DNA from: Erysipelotrichia bacterium
GTDB taxonomy: Bacteria > Bacillota_I > Bacilli_A > Erysipelotrichales > Erysipelotrichaceae
DNA length: 23,052 nt
Reading direction: 5' to 3'
Assembly: GCA_009916335.1 (NCBI GenBank)
Contig: SAAR01000018.1
Span: 1-23,052 of the forward strand
Every line of letters begins with the position of its first letter. Position 1 is the stretch's first letter. A model generated the notes under the pieces. The model worked only from the letters and a program-made list of their open reading frames with translations, was not told where the DNA came from and did no database searches. Positions 6,829 through 15,546 of the stretch are shown here, piece by piece. Position numbers and translations under genes: made by a program.

Positions 6829-8067
6829 CTAATACTTTTTCATTCTTTGTTTCACACATTCAATAAAGACATCATCATCAATTAATATCTTACGATTCAT
6901 TTCCGCATCGCAATCACTTTCAATCAAACGTACATAAACACCATTTTTACCAAATACCTGACGTGTTAACTGTTCGCCCATCAATAGAAAGAAACCACTC
7001 ACATGCAAAGGAATACGTTTATCGACTTCTGGTAAAGGATCATTGAGTTTCATTACATACAGATTCGCAAAATTCATTTTTCTTATTGTTTCTACTAAAT
7101 TATTACTTTTTAATTGTGGGAATACTAATAAATTTTGTCCTTTTGGTAAGTAATGTAATAACACAGCCTCTAATAATTGTTGATCAAACAATAATGGAGC
7201 AATGGTTTCATTAGGAATGATCATTTTCATCTGTTCATAGTATTGCCCTTCTTCAAACAGCATCGGCTGATAGATTACCTCTTTAATCTTCAACAACTTT
7301 AACGTTTTACTCAGTTTCTCTAATGAAATAATACGATTCATCTCTTCAAAATAATTATATTCCTTTAATGCGTCTTCATCTAAATACGCAAAATATTCGC
7401 CTCGATCACTTAAATCTACTTTCTTGATAAACTTTAAAATAGATGTATACATTTCATTTTTCTTTACCCCATGAAACACAAAAACACTCGCTTTATTAAA
7501 CTGAATACATTCCGTATAAAAACGTAGTTCCTCTAAACTAGCACTTAATAAATCTTCTAGTAAATATTTTCTTTCGATATTGTGTTCCATAATGTAATCA
7601 CGAATAATCCCTAGATAATGTAATTTTGATTGATAACGCTCTTCATAAACCATGCGTATATCATCAAACACTGTTTTAGAAAACGCAGGGTATTTACCTG
7701 ATGTAGATAAAGCAATGGTTAAATCATCATAGCTTTCAAACTTCATTGCTTCATAGACAGCTTCTTCATCGTGATGAACACTCGCACTAATGATTCCTAA
7801 TTGATTCGCATCTTTCACAATTTGATGATTAAGCACACTGCATTGTGTTGCACCGTAAACCATAAAATAGCCTTGCAAATCACAACGTTCATACTCCTTT
7901 ACTATTTTTTTAATGGCAAGCTTGTCAAAGGAAGGCAAAAAACGAGTTGCTATACAAACAACTTTCGCCTCATCTTCTAAAAACTCACATGCTTTTCGAT
8001 AGGCAAAAACATCTCCTCCAACTATGAGTATCTCCTTGTTTTTAAAATTTAATTTTCCACAGCTCAT
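6829..8067 (-). CDS. SirC/CysG-N plus CbiK-like fusion protein, probably without catalytic residues
   Basis: A 412-residue cytoplasmic protein. Residues 10-140 follow the precorrin-2 dehydrogenase/ferrochelatase fold: a Rossmann start EILIVGGDVFAYRKA (12-26) and the later DLTIALSTSGKYPAFSK (115-131). Residues 193-412 resemble the cobaltochelatase CbiK: VFVFHG (195-200), KIKEVIYQPMLFEEGQYYEQ (260-279), IAPLL (289-293) and a terminal GFFLLMGEQ (358-366). Such fusions make siroheme or cobalt-sirohydrochlorin in other bacteria. Here the usual VNVVDD, with its catalytic Asp, reads SASVHH (94-99); the CbiK metal-binding His of MGHG reads FPQLK (316-320), and that of AGDH reads MGEQ (363-366). These are by-eye alignments. 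No other tetrapyrrole gene is in the window. It may be a degenerate enzyme or have a new role, for example metal or tetrapyrrole binding. The start has a modest GAGG ribosome binding site five bases away. Confidence 0.72.
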   Translation of the reverse strand: MSCGKLNFKNKEILIVGGDVFAYRKACEFLEDEAKVVCIATRFLPSFDKLAIKKIVKEYERCDLQGYFMVYGATQCSVLNHQIVKDANQLGIISASVHHDEEAVYEAMKFESYDDLTIALSTSGKYPAFSKTVFDDIRMVYEERYQSKLHYLGIIRDYIMEHNIERKYLLEDLLSASLEELRFYTECIQFNKASVFVFHGVKKNEMYTSILKFIKKVDLSDRGEYFAYLDEDALKEYNYFEEMNRIISLEKLSKTLKLLKIKEVIYQPMLFEEGQYYEQMKMIIPNETIAPLLFDQQLLEAVLLHYLPKGQNLLVFPQLKSNNLVETIRKMNFANLYVMKLNDPLPEVDKRIPLHVSGFFLLMGEQLTRQVFGKNGVYVRLIESDCDAEMNRKILIDDDVFIECVKQRMKKY

Positions 8068-8088
8068 AAACGCCTCGTTTCTCCACCC

Positions 8089-8104
8089 AACTTATTAATA
8101 AGTT
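8089..8104. promoter_or_regulatory. Perfect 16-bp palindrome at the start of the cbiK-like transcript
   Basis: AACTTATTAATAAGTT is fully self-complementary. It lies two bases downstream of the -10 box, so it should cover the transcription start, a classic place for a repressor to bind. I do not recognise the site as that of a known regulator; it does not match the Fur, PerR, Rex or CopY consensus that I know. Confidence 0.5.
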
Positions 8105-8105
8105 C

Positions 8106-8134
8106 ATTATAAAGTGAATTGCATAGACAGTAAA
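8106..8134 (-). promoter_or_regulatory. Sigma-A type promoter of the cbiK-like gene
   Basis: On the minus strand TTTACT (8129-8134) is followed after 17 bases by a perfect TATAAT (8106-8111). The palindrome at 8089-8104 lies directly downstream. Confidence 0.65.
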
Positions 8135-8175
8135 GAAGAATACACACTTTCTATCATAGGATAAAATTTCGCAAA

Positions 8176-8205
8176 ACAAAAAGAACATGATTGCTCACGT
8201 TCTTT
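8176..8205 (-). terminator. Intrinsic terminator after tuf
   Basis: On the minus strand AAAGAACGTGA (8195-8205) pairs with TCATGTTCTTT (8180-8190) over 11 base pairs including one G-U, with the GNRA loop GCAA, followed by a U-rich tail (8171-8180). It lies about 20 bases after the tuf stop codon and ends the rpsL-rpsG-fusA-tuf transcript. Confidence 0.85.
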
Positions 8206-8226
8206 TAAAGTTTAATCTATGATTAA

Positions 8227-9411
8227 TTATTTAATAATTTCAGTAACGTTTCCAGCACCAACTGTACGTCCACCTTCACGAATTGAGAACTTAGTTCCGT
8301 TTTCGATAGCGATTGGAGCGATTAGTTCAACTTCCATAACAACGTTATCACCAGGCATAACCATTTCAGTACCTTCTGGTAAAGTGATTACTCCAGTAAC
8401 GTCAGTTGTTCTGAAGTAGAACTGAGGACGGTAGTTAGAAACGAATGGTGTATGACGTCCACCTTCTTCTTTAGTTAATACATAAACTTGTGCTTTGAAG
8501 TTAGTGTGTGGTGTTACACTTCCAGGTTTACATAAAATCTGTCCACGAACGATTTCATCACGAGAAACCCCACGTAATAATGCACCAATGTTATCTCCAG
8601 CTTCAGCGAAGTCTAATAACTTACGGAACATTTCGATTCCAGTAACAACTGTTTTCTTAGTTTCTTTAATACCAACGATTTCAACTTCTTCGTTTAAGTT
8701 TAATACTCCACGTTCAACACGTCCAGTAGCAACTGTACCACGACCTGTGATTGTGAATACGTCTTCTACAGACATTAAGAATGGTTTGTCGTTTTCACGA
8801 GCTGGATCTGGAATGTAAGCATCAACAGCGTCCATTAATTCGTGGATTGCACCAACCCATTTTTCTTCTCCGTTAAGAGCACCTAACGCAGAACCACGGA
8901 TAACTGGAGCGTTATCTCCATCAAATCCATATTCGTTTAATAATTCACGAACTTCCATTTCAACTAAGTCAATTAATTCTTCATCATCAACCATGTCGCA
9001 TTTGTTTAAGAATACAACGATTTTTTCAACTCCTACCTGAGAAGCTAATAAGATGTGTTCACGAGTCTGAGGCATAGGACCATCTGTAGCAGCAACTACG
9101 ATGATAGCTCCATCCATCTGAGCAGCACCTGTAATCATGTTTTTAACGTAGTCAGCATGTCCTGGGCAGTCTACATGAGCGTAGTGACGGTTTGCAGTTT
9201 GGTATTCAACGTGAGCTGTATTAATTGTAATACCACGTTCTTTTTCTTCTGGAGCACCATCAATCTGGTCATAAGCCTGAGCTTCTGCCTGTCCATTTGC
9301 AGCTAATACGTTAGTAATTGCAGCAGTTAATGTAGTTTTCCCATGGTCAACGTGACCAATTGTACCAATATTAACATGCGTTTTCGATCTGTCGAACTTT
9401 TCTTTTGCCAT
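8227..9411 (-). CDS. tuf: Translation elongation factor EF-Tu
   Basis: EF-Tu is the GTPase that delivers aminoacyl-tRNA to the ribosome. The 394-residue product begins [20 protein letters not shown] and has all GTPase motifs: GHVDHGKT (19-26), the switch I region [12 protein letters not shown] (near 59-70), DCPGHADY (near 81-88), NKCD (near 136-139) and SAL (near 174-176). The domain 2 signature [13 protein letters not shown] follows, and the protein ends in the normal [18 protein letters not shown]. Length is normal. The ribosome binding site AGGAGGAAATTT precedes the ATG. It is the last gene of the str operon, 99 bases after fusA, with its own likely promoter in that gap and a terminator behind it. 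Confidence 0.99.
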   Translation of the reverse strand: MAKEKFDRSKTHVNIGTIGHVDHGKTTLTAAITNVLAANGQAEAQAYDQIDGAPEEKERGITINTAHVEYQTANRHYAHVDCPGHADYVKNMITGAAQMDGAIIVVAATDGPMPQTREHILLASQVGVEKIVVFLNKCDMVDDEELIDLVEMEVRELLNEYGFDGDNAPVIRGSALGALNGEEKWVGAIHELMDAVDAYIPDPARENDKPFLMSVEDVFTITGRGTVATGRVERGVLNLNEEVEIVGIKETKKTVVTGIEMFRKLLDFAEAGDNIGALLRGVSRDEIVRGQILCKPGSVTPHTNFKAQVYVLTKEEGGRHTPFVSNYRPQFYFRTTDVTGVITLPEGTEMVMPGDNVVMEVELIAPIAIENGTKFSIREGGRTVGAGNVTEIIK

Positions 9412-9463
9412 TTTTAAATTTCCTCCTAATATGAGCCTTATATGTTTTGGCTGTACATTTAAT

Positions 9464-9492
9464 ATTTTAATTCAAATTGATTATAAAAGCAA
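9464..9492 (-). promoter_or_regulatory. Likely internal promoter for tuf
   Basis: In the fusA-tuf gap the minus strand has TTGCTT (9487-9492), a 17-base spacer and TAAAAT (9464-9469). A separate tuf promoter is common in Firmicutes, where EF-Tu is needed in greater amounts than the other str products. The -35 box is only a moderate match. Confidence 0.45.
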
Positions 9493-9510
9493 CACTTTAT
9501 AGCTAATTTA

Positions 9511-11586
9511 TTAAGCTCCAACTCTCTCTTTCATAATCTTTTCAGAAATACTCTTAGGCACTTCTGAGTAGTGGTCAAATTTCATAGAGTAGTTTCCACG
9601 TCCCTGTGTAAATCCACGAAGGTCAGTTACATATCCAAACATTTCTGAAAGTGGAATCATTGCTCTTACGATAATTGCATTTCCTCTTTCTTCCTGTCCT
9701 TCAATCATACCACGACGAGAACTAACATCTCCCATTACAGAACCTAAGTATTCACTTGGTGCTGTTACTTCAACACACATAATTGGTTCAAGAATCACTG
9801 GCTTACATTTTTTAGCAGCTTCTTTAAGTGCCATAGAGGCAGCAATCTTATATGCCATTTCACTTGAATCGACATCATGGTAAGAACCATCGAATAATGT
9901 AGCTTTAATATCCACTACTTCATATCCAGCAACCATACCATTTTTAAGTGCAGCTTCTGTTCCTTCACCGATGGCTTTAATGTATTCTCTAGGAACACTT
10001 CCACCAACTGTTTTATCTTCAAAGACAAATCCAGCACCTTCTTCATTTGGTTCAAATTTGATCCAAACATGTCCATACTGTCCACGTCCACCTGATTGTT
10101 TAATGTATTTACCTTCACATTCAGCAGCCTGACGGATTGTTTCACGATAAGATACCTGAGGAGCACCAATATTTGCTTCTACTTTAAATTCTCTTCTCAT
10201 ACGGTCAACAATAATATCTAAGTGAAGTTCCCCAACACCTGCGATAATTGTTTGTCCAGTTTCTTCATCTGTATATGTTTTGAAAGTTGGATCTTCTTCT
10301 GCTAATTTTGCTAAAGCTAATCCCATCTTATCCTGATCACCTTTTGATTTAGGTTCTACTGCAACACGAATCACTGGTTCAGGGAATTCCATTGATTCAA
10401 GAATAACTGGATTCTTTTCATCACATAATGTATCTCCTGTTGTTGTATCTTTAAGACCTACTGCAGCAGCAATATCTCCTGAGAATACTTCCGTAATTTC
10501 TTTTCTTTCGTTTGCATGCATCTGTAAGATACGTCCAAAACGTTCTTTCTTACCTTTTGTTGAGTTTAATACATAAGTACCAGCACTTGCTGTACCTGAA
10601 TAAACTCTGAAGTAAGATAATTTACCAACAAATGGATCCGTCATAATCTTGAACGCTAACGCTGAGAAAGGTTCATCATCACTTGAATGACGTTCTGTTT
10701 CTTCACCATCTGGTGTTGTTCCTTTAATAGAAGGAACATCAGTAGGTGCTGGTAAGTATGCAATGACTGCATCTAACATTAACTGAACACCTTTGTTTTT
10801 ATAAGCACTACCACACATAACTGGGAAGAATTCACCAGTACATGTTGCTGTACGAATTGCAGCTTTGATCTGATCGATAGAAGGTTCTTCTCCTTCTAAT
10901 ACCATCATCATTAAATCTTCATCAAAATCTGCAAGAACTTCAATTAGTTCTGCACGTTTTGTTTCCATTTTATCAACTAAGTATTCTGGAACTGGGATTT
11001 CAACTACGTTAACCCCTAATTCACCTTCAAAGTCATATGCTTTTCTTTCAATAATATCAACAATTCCTTCAAATTGTTGTTCAGCACCAATTGGTAATTG
11101 AATAGGAGCACTCTTAGCACCTAAACGATCAATAATTGTCTGACAAGACATATCGAAGTCAGCCCCAGTTGCATCCATTTTATTACAGAATACAACACGA
11201 GGTACACCATAAGCACTAGCCTGACGCCAAACTGTTTCTGTTTGTGGTTCAACTCCTGCTTTTGCATCTAATACAGTAACTGCACCATCTAATACACGCA
11301 ATGAACGTTCTACTTCTACTGTGAAGTCAACGTGTCCTGGAGTATCGATAATGTTAACTCTGTATCCTTTCCAAGCTGCTGTTGTTGCAGCGGAAGTAAT
11401 TGTAATTCCACGTTCCTGTTCCTGAGCCATCCAGTCCATTGTACTAGCTCCATCATGAGTTTCCCCAATTTTATGGTTAACTCCTGTATAGTAAAGGATA
11501 CGTTCTGTTGTTGTAGTTTTACCAGCATCAATATGTGCCATGATACCGATATTACGAGTGTGGACTAAATCATATTCACGAGCCAT
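9511..11586 (-). CDS. fusA: Translation elongation factor EF-G
   Basis: EF-G is the GTPase that drives tRNA-mRNA translocation and, with the ribosome recycling factor, splits ribosomes. The product is 691 residues, the usual size. It has the P-loop [13 protein letters not shown] (17-29), the switch I segment [10 protein letters not shown] (near 60-69), DTPGHVDF (near 82-89) and NKMD (near 136-139), followed by the EF-G domains with [14 protein letters not shown] in domain IV and [22 protein letters not shown] in domain V. The GGAGGATT ribosome binding site overlaps the rpsG stop, which lies only 14 bases upstream, so the genes are probably coupled. I see no fusidic-acid-type change that I could call with confidence. 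Confidence 0.99.
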   Translation of the reverse strand: MAREYDLVHTRNIGIMAHIDAGKTTTTERILYYTGVNHKIGETHDGASTMDWMAQEQERGITITSAATTAAWKGYRVNIIDTPGHVDFTVEVERSLRVLDGAVTVLDAKAGVEPQTETVWRQASAYGVPRVVFCNKMDATGADFDMSCQTIIDRLGAKSAPIQLPIGAEQQFEGIVDIIERKAYDFEGELGVNVVEIPVPEYLVDKMETKRAELIEVLADFDEDLMMMVLEGEEPSIDQIKAAIRTATCTGEFFPVMCGSAYKNKGVQLMLDAVIAYLPAPTDVPSIKGTTPDGEETERHSSDDEPFSALAFKIMTDPFVGKLSYFRVYSGTASAGTYVLNSTKGKKERFGRILQMHANERKEITEVFSGDIAAAVGLKDTTTGDTLCDEKNPVILESMEFPEPVIRVAVEPKSKGDQDKMGLALAKLAEEDPTFKTYTDEETGQTIIAGVGELHLDIIVDRMRREFKVEANIGAPQVSYRETIRQAAECEGKYIKQSGGRGQYGHVWIKFEPNEEGAGFVFEDKTVGGSVPREYIKAIGEGTEAALKNGMVAGYEVVDIKATLFDGSYHDVDSSEMAYKIAASMALKEAAKKCKPVILEPIMCVEVTAPSEYLGSVMGDVSSRRGMIEGQEERGNAIIVRAMIPLSEMFGYVTDLRGFTQGRGNYSMKFDHYSEVPKSISEKIMKERVGA

Positions 11587-11600
11587 AGTCTACAATCCTC

Positions 11601-12071
11601 CTACCAACGATAGTGAGCAAATGCTTTATTTGCTTCAGCCATTTTATGAATATCTTCACGCTTCTTAACAGAAGCTCCATTTCCAGCAGCTGCGTCCATA
11701 ATTTCAGCAGCTAATCTTTGTTCCATTGTTTTTTCGTTTCTTAAACGAGCATAGTTTACGATCCAACGTAATCCTAATGTTAAACGTCTTTCCTGAGAAA
11801 CTTCTACTGGAACTTGGTAGTTACTACCACCAACACGTCTAGCTTTAAGTTCTAACATTGGCATAACGTTTTCTAAAGCCTCTTCGAAAACTTCCATCGG
11901 TTTTCTTTCTGTTTTTACTTCAATAATATCAAATGCGTTGTAAAGAATAGTCTGTGCAACTCCTCTTTTCCCATCAATCATAATTTTATTGATTAAACGA
12001 GTAACTAGTTTAGAGTTATAAATAGGATCTACTAATACATCACGCTTTGCAATATGACCTTTTCTTGGCAT
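11601..12071 (-). CDS. rpsG: 30S ribosomal protein S7
   Basis: S7 nucleates assembly of the head of the small subunit and contacts tRNA at the E site. The 156-residue product is the normal size and reads [20 protein letters not shown] at its N-terminus. The conserved [32 protein letters not shown] and the C-terminal [15 protein letters not shown] are all present. A GGAGGAATTTAAT ribosome binding region precedes the ATG. It lies 28 bases after rpsL and 14 before fusA, the classical str operon order. Confidence 0.98.
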   Translation of the reverse strand: MPRKGHIAKRDVLVDPIYNSKLVTRLINKIMIDGKRGVAQTILYNAFDIIEVKTERKPMEVFEEALENVMPMLELKARRVGGSNYQVPVEVSQERRLTLGLRWIVNYARLRNEKTMEQRLAAEIMDAAAGNGASVKKREDIHKMAEANKAFAHYRW

Positions 12072-12099
12072 ATTAAATTCCTCCTTTCAATCGTACTTT

Positions 12100-12513
12100 T
12101 TATTTCTTAGGTTTTTTAGTTCCGTATAGAGAACGAGATTGGTTACGTTCATTTACTCCAGCACAGTCTAATGTACCACGAATAATATGGTAACGTACCC
12201 CTGGTAAATCCTTAACACGTCCTCCACGAATTAATACAACACTATGTTCCTGTAAGTTGTGTCCAATTCCTGGAATGTAAGCAGTAACTTCCATACCGTT
12301 ACTTAAACGTACTCTGGCATACTTTCTTAAAGCTGAGTTTGGTTTCTTTGGTGTCATTGTACCAACACGAGTACAAACTCCTCTTTTCTGTGGTGAACTA
12401 ATGCTAGTAGGACGACTCTTTAATGAGTTATATCCTCTATTTAAAGCTGGTGATTTACTCATCCATACTTTATCTGTACGACCTTTTCTTACTAATTGGT
12501 TAATTGTAGGCAT
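12100..12513 (-). CDS. rpsL: 30S ribosomal protein S12
   Basis: S12 is the decoding-centre protein that governs accuracy. The right start is the ATG at 12511-12513 ([15 protein letters not shown]), giving 137 residues; the frame is open ten codons further, but the GGAGGAAATATTGT ribosome binding region at 12514-12527 selects this ATG. The decoding loop [11 protein letters not shown] and the later [13 protein letters not shown] are intact. Both lysines whose substitution gives streptomycin resistance in E. coli (43 and 88) are the wild-type residue, so this sequence shows no S12-based streptomycin resistance. It is the first gene of the str operon and has its own strong promoter and leader. 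Confidence 0.98.
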   Translation of the reverse strand: MPTINQLVRKGRTDKVWMSKSPALNRGYNSLKSRPTSISSPQKRGVCTRVGTMTPKKPNSALRKYARVRLSNGMEVTAYIPGIGHNLQEHSVVLIRGGRVKDLPGVRYHIIRGTLDCAGVNERNQSRSLYGTKKPKK

Positions 12514-12527
12514 ACAATATTTCCTCC

Positions 12528-12617
12528 TTTCAAATATTAACACACATTTCCGGGTGTGTCATACTATCGCTTAATTAATGTCCCTCATTTTGAGGAACTC
12601 ATTTCGCTAGCCCATAC
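12528..12617 (-). promoter_or_regulatory. rpsL (str operon) leader with two hairpins
   Basis: Transcription from the rpsL promoter would yield a leader of about 100 bases. Two hairpins are visible on the minus strand: TTCCTC-AAAAT-GAGGGA (around 12580-12600) and ACACAC-CCGGAAAT-GTGTGT (around 12541-12560), the second just before the ribosome binding site. In E. coli S7 represses its own operon from a different site; a similar autogenous role here is only a possibility. Confidence 0.35.
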
Positions 12618-12646
12618 ATCATAATATAGGTTGTCTTTTCTGTCAA
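12618..12646 (-). promoter_or_regulatory. Strong sigma-A promoter of the str operon
   Basis: On the minus strand a perfect TTGACA (12641-12646) is followed after 17 bases by TATGAT (12618-12623). It serves rpsL-rpsG-fusA-tuf and shows that the str genes are transcribed separately from rpoBC here. Confidence 0.85.
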
Positions 12647-12678
12647 TACAAAATTTAATTTTTTACACTTTTTATTCG

Positions 12679-12729
12679 TTTACTTTCCCTTGCCCTTTGT
12701 CGTATAATACTATTAAACATTCGGGAGGG
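12679..12729 (+). promoter_or_regulatory. Promoter and ribosome binding site of the DUF975 gene
   Basis: TTTACT (12679-12684) and a perfect TATAAT (12703-12708) are 18 bases apart. The ribosome binding site GGGAGGGA follows at about 12722-12729. This promoter is divergent from the rpsL promoter; the two -35 boxes are only about 32 bases apart. Confidence 0.6.
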
Positions 12730-12737
12730 ATTTATTT

Positions 12738-13535
12738 ATGATGGATAGAATGACATTAAAAGAATATGCAAAACAAAAAGTACAAGGAAAACGTGTGGAA
12801 ATATGGAAAGCATTGATCTTTACCTTTTTAGGTAGTATGGTGGTTAGCTTTTTCTTACCAGCGATAGATACAGATGCTTTAAACACGAATTACAATGTGC
12901 CATCTGTTTTTATAGATTTTATGCGTACTACATTAATTGCTTCATTAATTTCTACGTTTTTATTACAACCACTAACTTATGGTGTGAACCAATACTTAAT
13001 GGACTTCGATAAAGACAAGCATGAAAATGATACGATTTTCGCTTCTTATAAAAGCATCATTAAAATTTTCGTACTCACTGTTTTTATCGGTATTGTAACA
13101 CAATGTTTTTCTTTGATTGGTGTAGCACTTACAATTATTTTTCTGCTAATGAACCTAAATGACTTAGCACTCAATCTTGCTTTACCACTCATCTTTATCG
13201 GTAGCTTTGCTTCGCTTTATTTATCTTACTGTTTTAGAGCCGTTCCTTATATCTTTAATGAAAACAAAGAGAAAAGCATTATGGAAATTATGGCGTTAAG
13301 TAACAAGATGATGAAAGGTCATAAATTTGACTTTTTCATTTTAGAACTAAGCTTTATCGGGTGGTTTATCATTGGTACCTTTACATGTGGAATTGCATTT
13401 ATCTGGATATTACCTTATTTTTCATTTACGTTAGCTAAGTATTTCCTTGATTTAAAAGAAAGCTTCTATGGTATTACAACCGATGCAGTTGATGCAGAAG
13501 TCATCGAGGAAGAGGATTCATCAACGATCCATTAA
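12738..13535 (+). CDS. DUF975-family integral membrane protein
   Basis: A 265-residue membrane protein of unknown function with about five or six hydrophobic segments. I place it in the DUF975 family because of the C-terminal pattern MMKGHKFDFFILELSFIGW (residues 193-211) followed by a GTFTCGIAFIWILPYFSFTLAKYF segment, the hallmark of that family, and the PLTYGVNQYL motif after the first helix pair. The N-terminus is basic and cytoplasmic in style; the C-terminus ends with an acidic tail (AEVIEEEDSS). The start is one of two adjacent ATG codons (12738 or 12741) after GGGAGGGA. It is transcribed alone, divergently from the str operon, and ends at a strong terminator shared with the EIIA gene. 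Confidence 0.8.
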   Translation: MMDRMTLKEYAKQKVQGKRVEIWKALIFTFLGSMVVSFFLPAIDTDALNTNYNVPSVFIDFMRTTLIASLISTFLLQPLTYGVNQYLMDFDKDKHENDTIFASYKSIIKIFVLTVFIGIVTQCFSLIGVALTIIFLLMNLNDLALNLALPLIFIGSFASLYLSYCFRAVPYIFNENKEKSIMEIMALSNKMMKGHKFDFFILELSFIGWFIIGTFTCGIAFIWILPYFSFTLAKYFLDLKESFYGITTDAVDAEVIEEEDSSTIH

Positions 13536-13542
13536 CCCATAT

Positions 13543-13590
13543 AAAAGACAAGCTCATTCACTCTTTAGTGATAGCAAGCTTGTCTTTTTT
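13543..13590. terminator. Bidirectional terminator between the DUF975 gene and the EIIA gene
   Basis: AAAAGACAAGCT (13543-13554) pairs with AGCTTGTCTTTT (13577-13588), and TCACT/AGTGA pairs inside the loop. A T-run follows on the plus strand and an A-run precedes the stem, so it can serve both converging genes. The T-run overlaps the stop codon of the EIIA gene by two bases. Confidence 0.85.
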
Positions 13591-14041
13591 ACTGAATTCC
13601 ACATAAACTATCTAAAAAATCTATTTTCCCATAATGAACATTCACTAACTGACGAATCCCAAGTGAGGGAAACAACAAATGTGTATCCATATTATAATGA
13701 ATAGATGTTAGATAAGCCGCATCTATTTCCATTAATAAATCGCCTTTTTTAATGGTTTGCCCATCTTGCACTTTTACATCAAAACCATCTCCACACAGTT
13801 TTTCGCTTTCTATTCCAATATGGATTACAAATGCAAGCCCTTCATTACTTCTTAAAATAATGGCATGCTTTGTGGCAAAGACAATCACAACCTTGCCATC
13901 AAAAGGGGCGATAATACGATTAGAAGTAGGGGTTAATAGTACACCATCTCCCGATAATTTATTCGCAAAGGCTTCATCTTTACTTTCACTTAAAGGTTTG
14001 ACTTCCCCTTGCATACATGATTCTATGATTATTTTTTCCAT
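13589..14041 (-). CDS. Stand-alone PTS glucose-type EIIA protein
   Basis: A 150-residue cytoplasmic protein of the glucose-family EIIA fold, which takes a phosphate from HPr and passes it to a sugar EIIB domain. Visible marks are GDGVLLTP (31-38), the APFDGKV segment (45-51), TKHAIIL with His59, FVIHIGIES with His74, and CGDGF followed by DGQTIKKGDLLMEID. His74 is at the phosphorylated position and His59 is the neighbouring stabilising histidine of the family, so it should be active. The last 40 residues are less typical. It is an orphan: no EIIBC gene lies nearby, so it may serve distant transporters or act in regulation. The start is the only ATG available and has no good ribosome binding site; the TAAAAT just upstream hints at a very short leader. 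Confidence 0.85.
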   Translation of the reverse strand: MEKIIIESCMQGEVKPLSESKDEAFANKLSGDGVLLTPTSNRIIAPFDGKVVIVFATKHAIILRSNEGLAFVIHIGIESEKLCGDGFDVKVQDGQTIKKGDLLMEIDAAYLTSIHYNMDTHLLFPSLGIRQLVNVHYGKIDFLDSLCGIQ

Positions 14042-14130
14042 ACCATTATTTTAACAGATTTTACTTTTTAAATAAATGGACAATCGTTTATCATAAACTC
14101 TATCTTAATATAGCATATTATAAAGTATTT

Positions 14131-14268
14131 TTATGGCATCATTTTAACAACAATTATAATCACAATAATAGCAAGAATAATCATTGATAAAACGATACGC
14201 CCTTTTGCGAAGGATTGATTATCTTTGTTTAATTGATTCATTTTATCTTCAAATTTTTGATCTTTCAT
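14131..14268 (-). CDS. Small single-span membrane protein, 45 residues (cassette 2)
   Basis: Unrecognised small protein. It starts MKDQKFEDKMNQLNKDNQ, a charged stretch of about 25 residues, followed by one hydrophobic helix (IVLSMIILAIIVIIIVV, residues 25-41) and ends KMMP. The ribosome binding site GAGAGGAAGGA six bases before the ATG is strong, which is the main reason to accept so short a gene. It begins 24 bases after the stop of the frameshifted exported-protein gene and should be cotranscribed with it. This mirrors cassette 1, where an exported protein is also followed by a small membrane protein. An immunity-type or accessory role is a guess from arrangement only. Confidence 0.55.
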   Translation of the reverse strand: MKDQKFEDKMNQLNKDNQSFAKGRIVLSMIILAIIVIIIVVKMMP

Positions 14269-14292
14269 ATTATTCCTTCCTCTCTATCAAGT

Positions 14293-14860
14293 TTATTTTA
14301 AAATTTTAATATCATATGGTTCTCCTTCTTCAACGCTTAGTATTATTTCACTATTATCCTCATTAACTGAAAATGGTCTACCAGCATCACTCGTCTTATA
14401 TTTAAAAGTATAGTCAATTCTATCTGTATAAAAACCCATTGCATTTCTACTCAATGTGACAACATATGTTGCTGTATTTCCAGAATAGCTTCTACTTTTT
14501 TTGGGTAGGAATTATGCTACATGCACCTCCAATTACAGATGAAGTACAAGTGGAATTGCTAAATGCTAAATCAGAAATTGCAGAAATTGTACTTCCACTA
14601 TACGTTAATCCAGCAGAAGCATTAAAAGAATACCTCATCATATTATTAGTACAAAATGCACCACTTGCAGATTTTGTAATCAATTTTCTTGAAGATGCGT
14701 TAATTCCAACTAATGTCAACGAAATAGTAAGAACAGCCGTAAATAATACCAATACACGTTTCCAATTTTCTTTTTTTAAATTTTTTAATAATATATTTTT
14801 TCTCCTCTCTTTCTTTTTTCTTTTAATCTTTTTAGGTTTGTAGCATCTTCTAATTGACAT
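14293..14860 (-). pseudogene. Exported protein gene, frameshifted at an A7 run (cassette 2)
   Basis: The first frame starts MSIRRCYKPKK (ATG 14858-14860), has a very basic N-terminus, then a signal or anchor helix KRVLVLFTAVLTISLTLVG (residues 34-52), a Ser/Thr/Gly-rich part with three cysteines (CTNNMM, STCTSS, GGACSI), and ends at TAG after 122 residues. The seven A just before this stop (plus-strand T run 14496-14502) mark the break: with one A fewer the frame runs on as SRSYSGNTATYVV and ends DIKILK at 14293, giving about 188 residues. The tail is compositionally a good match to the head. The ATG has GAGGAG only three bases away; a better spaced GAGAGGAG lies further in but precedes ATA, so the start may also be damaged. 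Function unknown. Confidence 0.55.
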
Positions 14861-15546
14861 GCTCTCCTCACTATAATTTCCCTAACGAACCAATAATCTA
14901 CTCACCTTATTTCCATTTCACATATTACTTTTATCCCCTCCCCCTCTTTCTAAAAATATTAATATAATGACCTCCATGGCAGTCATCTATATAACACTAT
15001 ATATTTATATTTTAAATACAAGATTAATATTTATAATTGTATAATTACTAATAACAAACTACTCATTTATTTTTGTTTTAAATTATATCCAATATGATTA
15101 TTAAATCAAATACTACTAGTAGAACATTTTTCTTATGCATATTTATTGCTATCATTAATTCATTTATTCAAACTACCAAAAAATCAAATTACGTCATGAT
15201 AAATGCACGATACTTTTTCTATTTAATCTGTTTCTTTATGTGCAAAATATATCATACTAATTAAAAATAAACAATTACTTATGTATAACATACAGAAATT
15301 ATGCATAACTTGCAGAGAAAAAGAGTAAAATTGGAAGATGCGATTAAATCTATACAAAAAAACTCTAATGCCTATATGGACTATTTTTGACTAATCATAA
15401 TATCAACCACAAAATTTTTATCTTGTGTAATTGCTAATACTCCATCATATTTTAAGTGATTTCTAACTCAATCCATGATTGATACTATCCTGTTTATCTG
15501 TTTTTAACCCTCTTTAAAAAATTTCTCTATTTCATTCATAAAGCAT
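14861..15546. other. A+T-rich region without a supported gene
   Basis: No convincing gene is present. A plus-strand frame of 56 codons (15094-15264) lacks a ribosome binding site. An imperfect inverted repeat centred on CCATGG (14971-14990, arms ATGAC/GTCAT) lies about 110 bases upstream of the cassette 2 start. From about 15290 onward the sequence shows patchy similarity to the DNA downstream of rpoC (16920-17078), for example an ACTATTTTTGACTAATCATA stretch at 15380-15400 against a near copy at 17000-17020. Confidence 0.5.

Noticed and set aside
14470..14502. Ordinary -1 programmed frameshifting at A-AAA-AAG in the cassette 2 gene.
   Set aside because: The -1 frame ends after 16 codons with no coherent sequence; the long continuation is in the +1 frame, so deletion or insertion, or polymerase slippage, fits better.
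14466..14843. Plus-strand open frame of 125 codons antisense to the cassette 2 exported-protein gene.
   Set aside because: It has no ribosome binding site. The minus-strand reading has a signal-type helix, a biased composition typical of exported proteins and a downstream partner gene, so the plus frame is a shadow.
14920..14990. Minus-strand mini-frame starting MTAMEVIILIFLE, faintly like short holin-like type I toxins.
   Set aside because: It turns charged and stops after about 22 codons, so there is no full membrane helix, and the similarity is too short to trust.
15094..15264. Plus-strand frame of 56 codons (MIIKSNTTSRTFF and on) with two hydrophobic stretches, like a small toxin.
   Set aside because: There is no ribosome binding site, the composition is that of the surrounding A+T-rich DNA, and no promoter stands out.
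15290..15391. Short plus-strand frame reading MHNLQRKRVKLEDAIKSIQK and ending MDYF, possibly a protein fragment.
   Set aside because: It is about 33 codons with no ribosome binding site and no recognisable motif; it is better treated as part of the diverged duplication.
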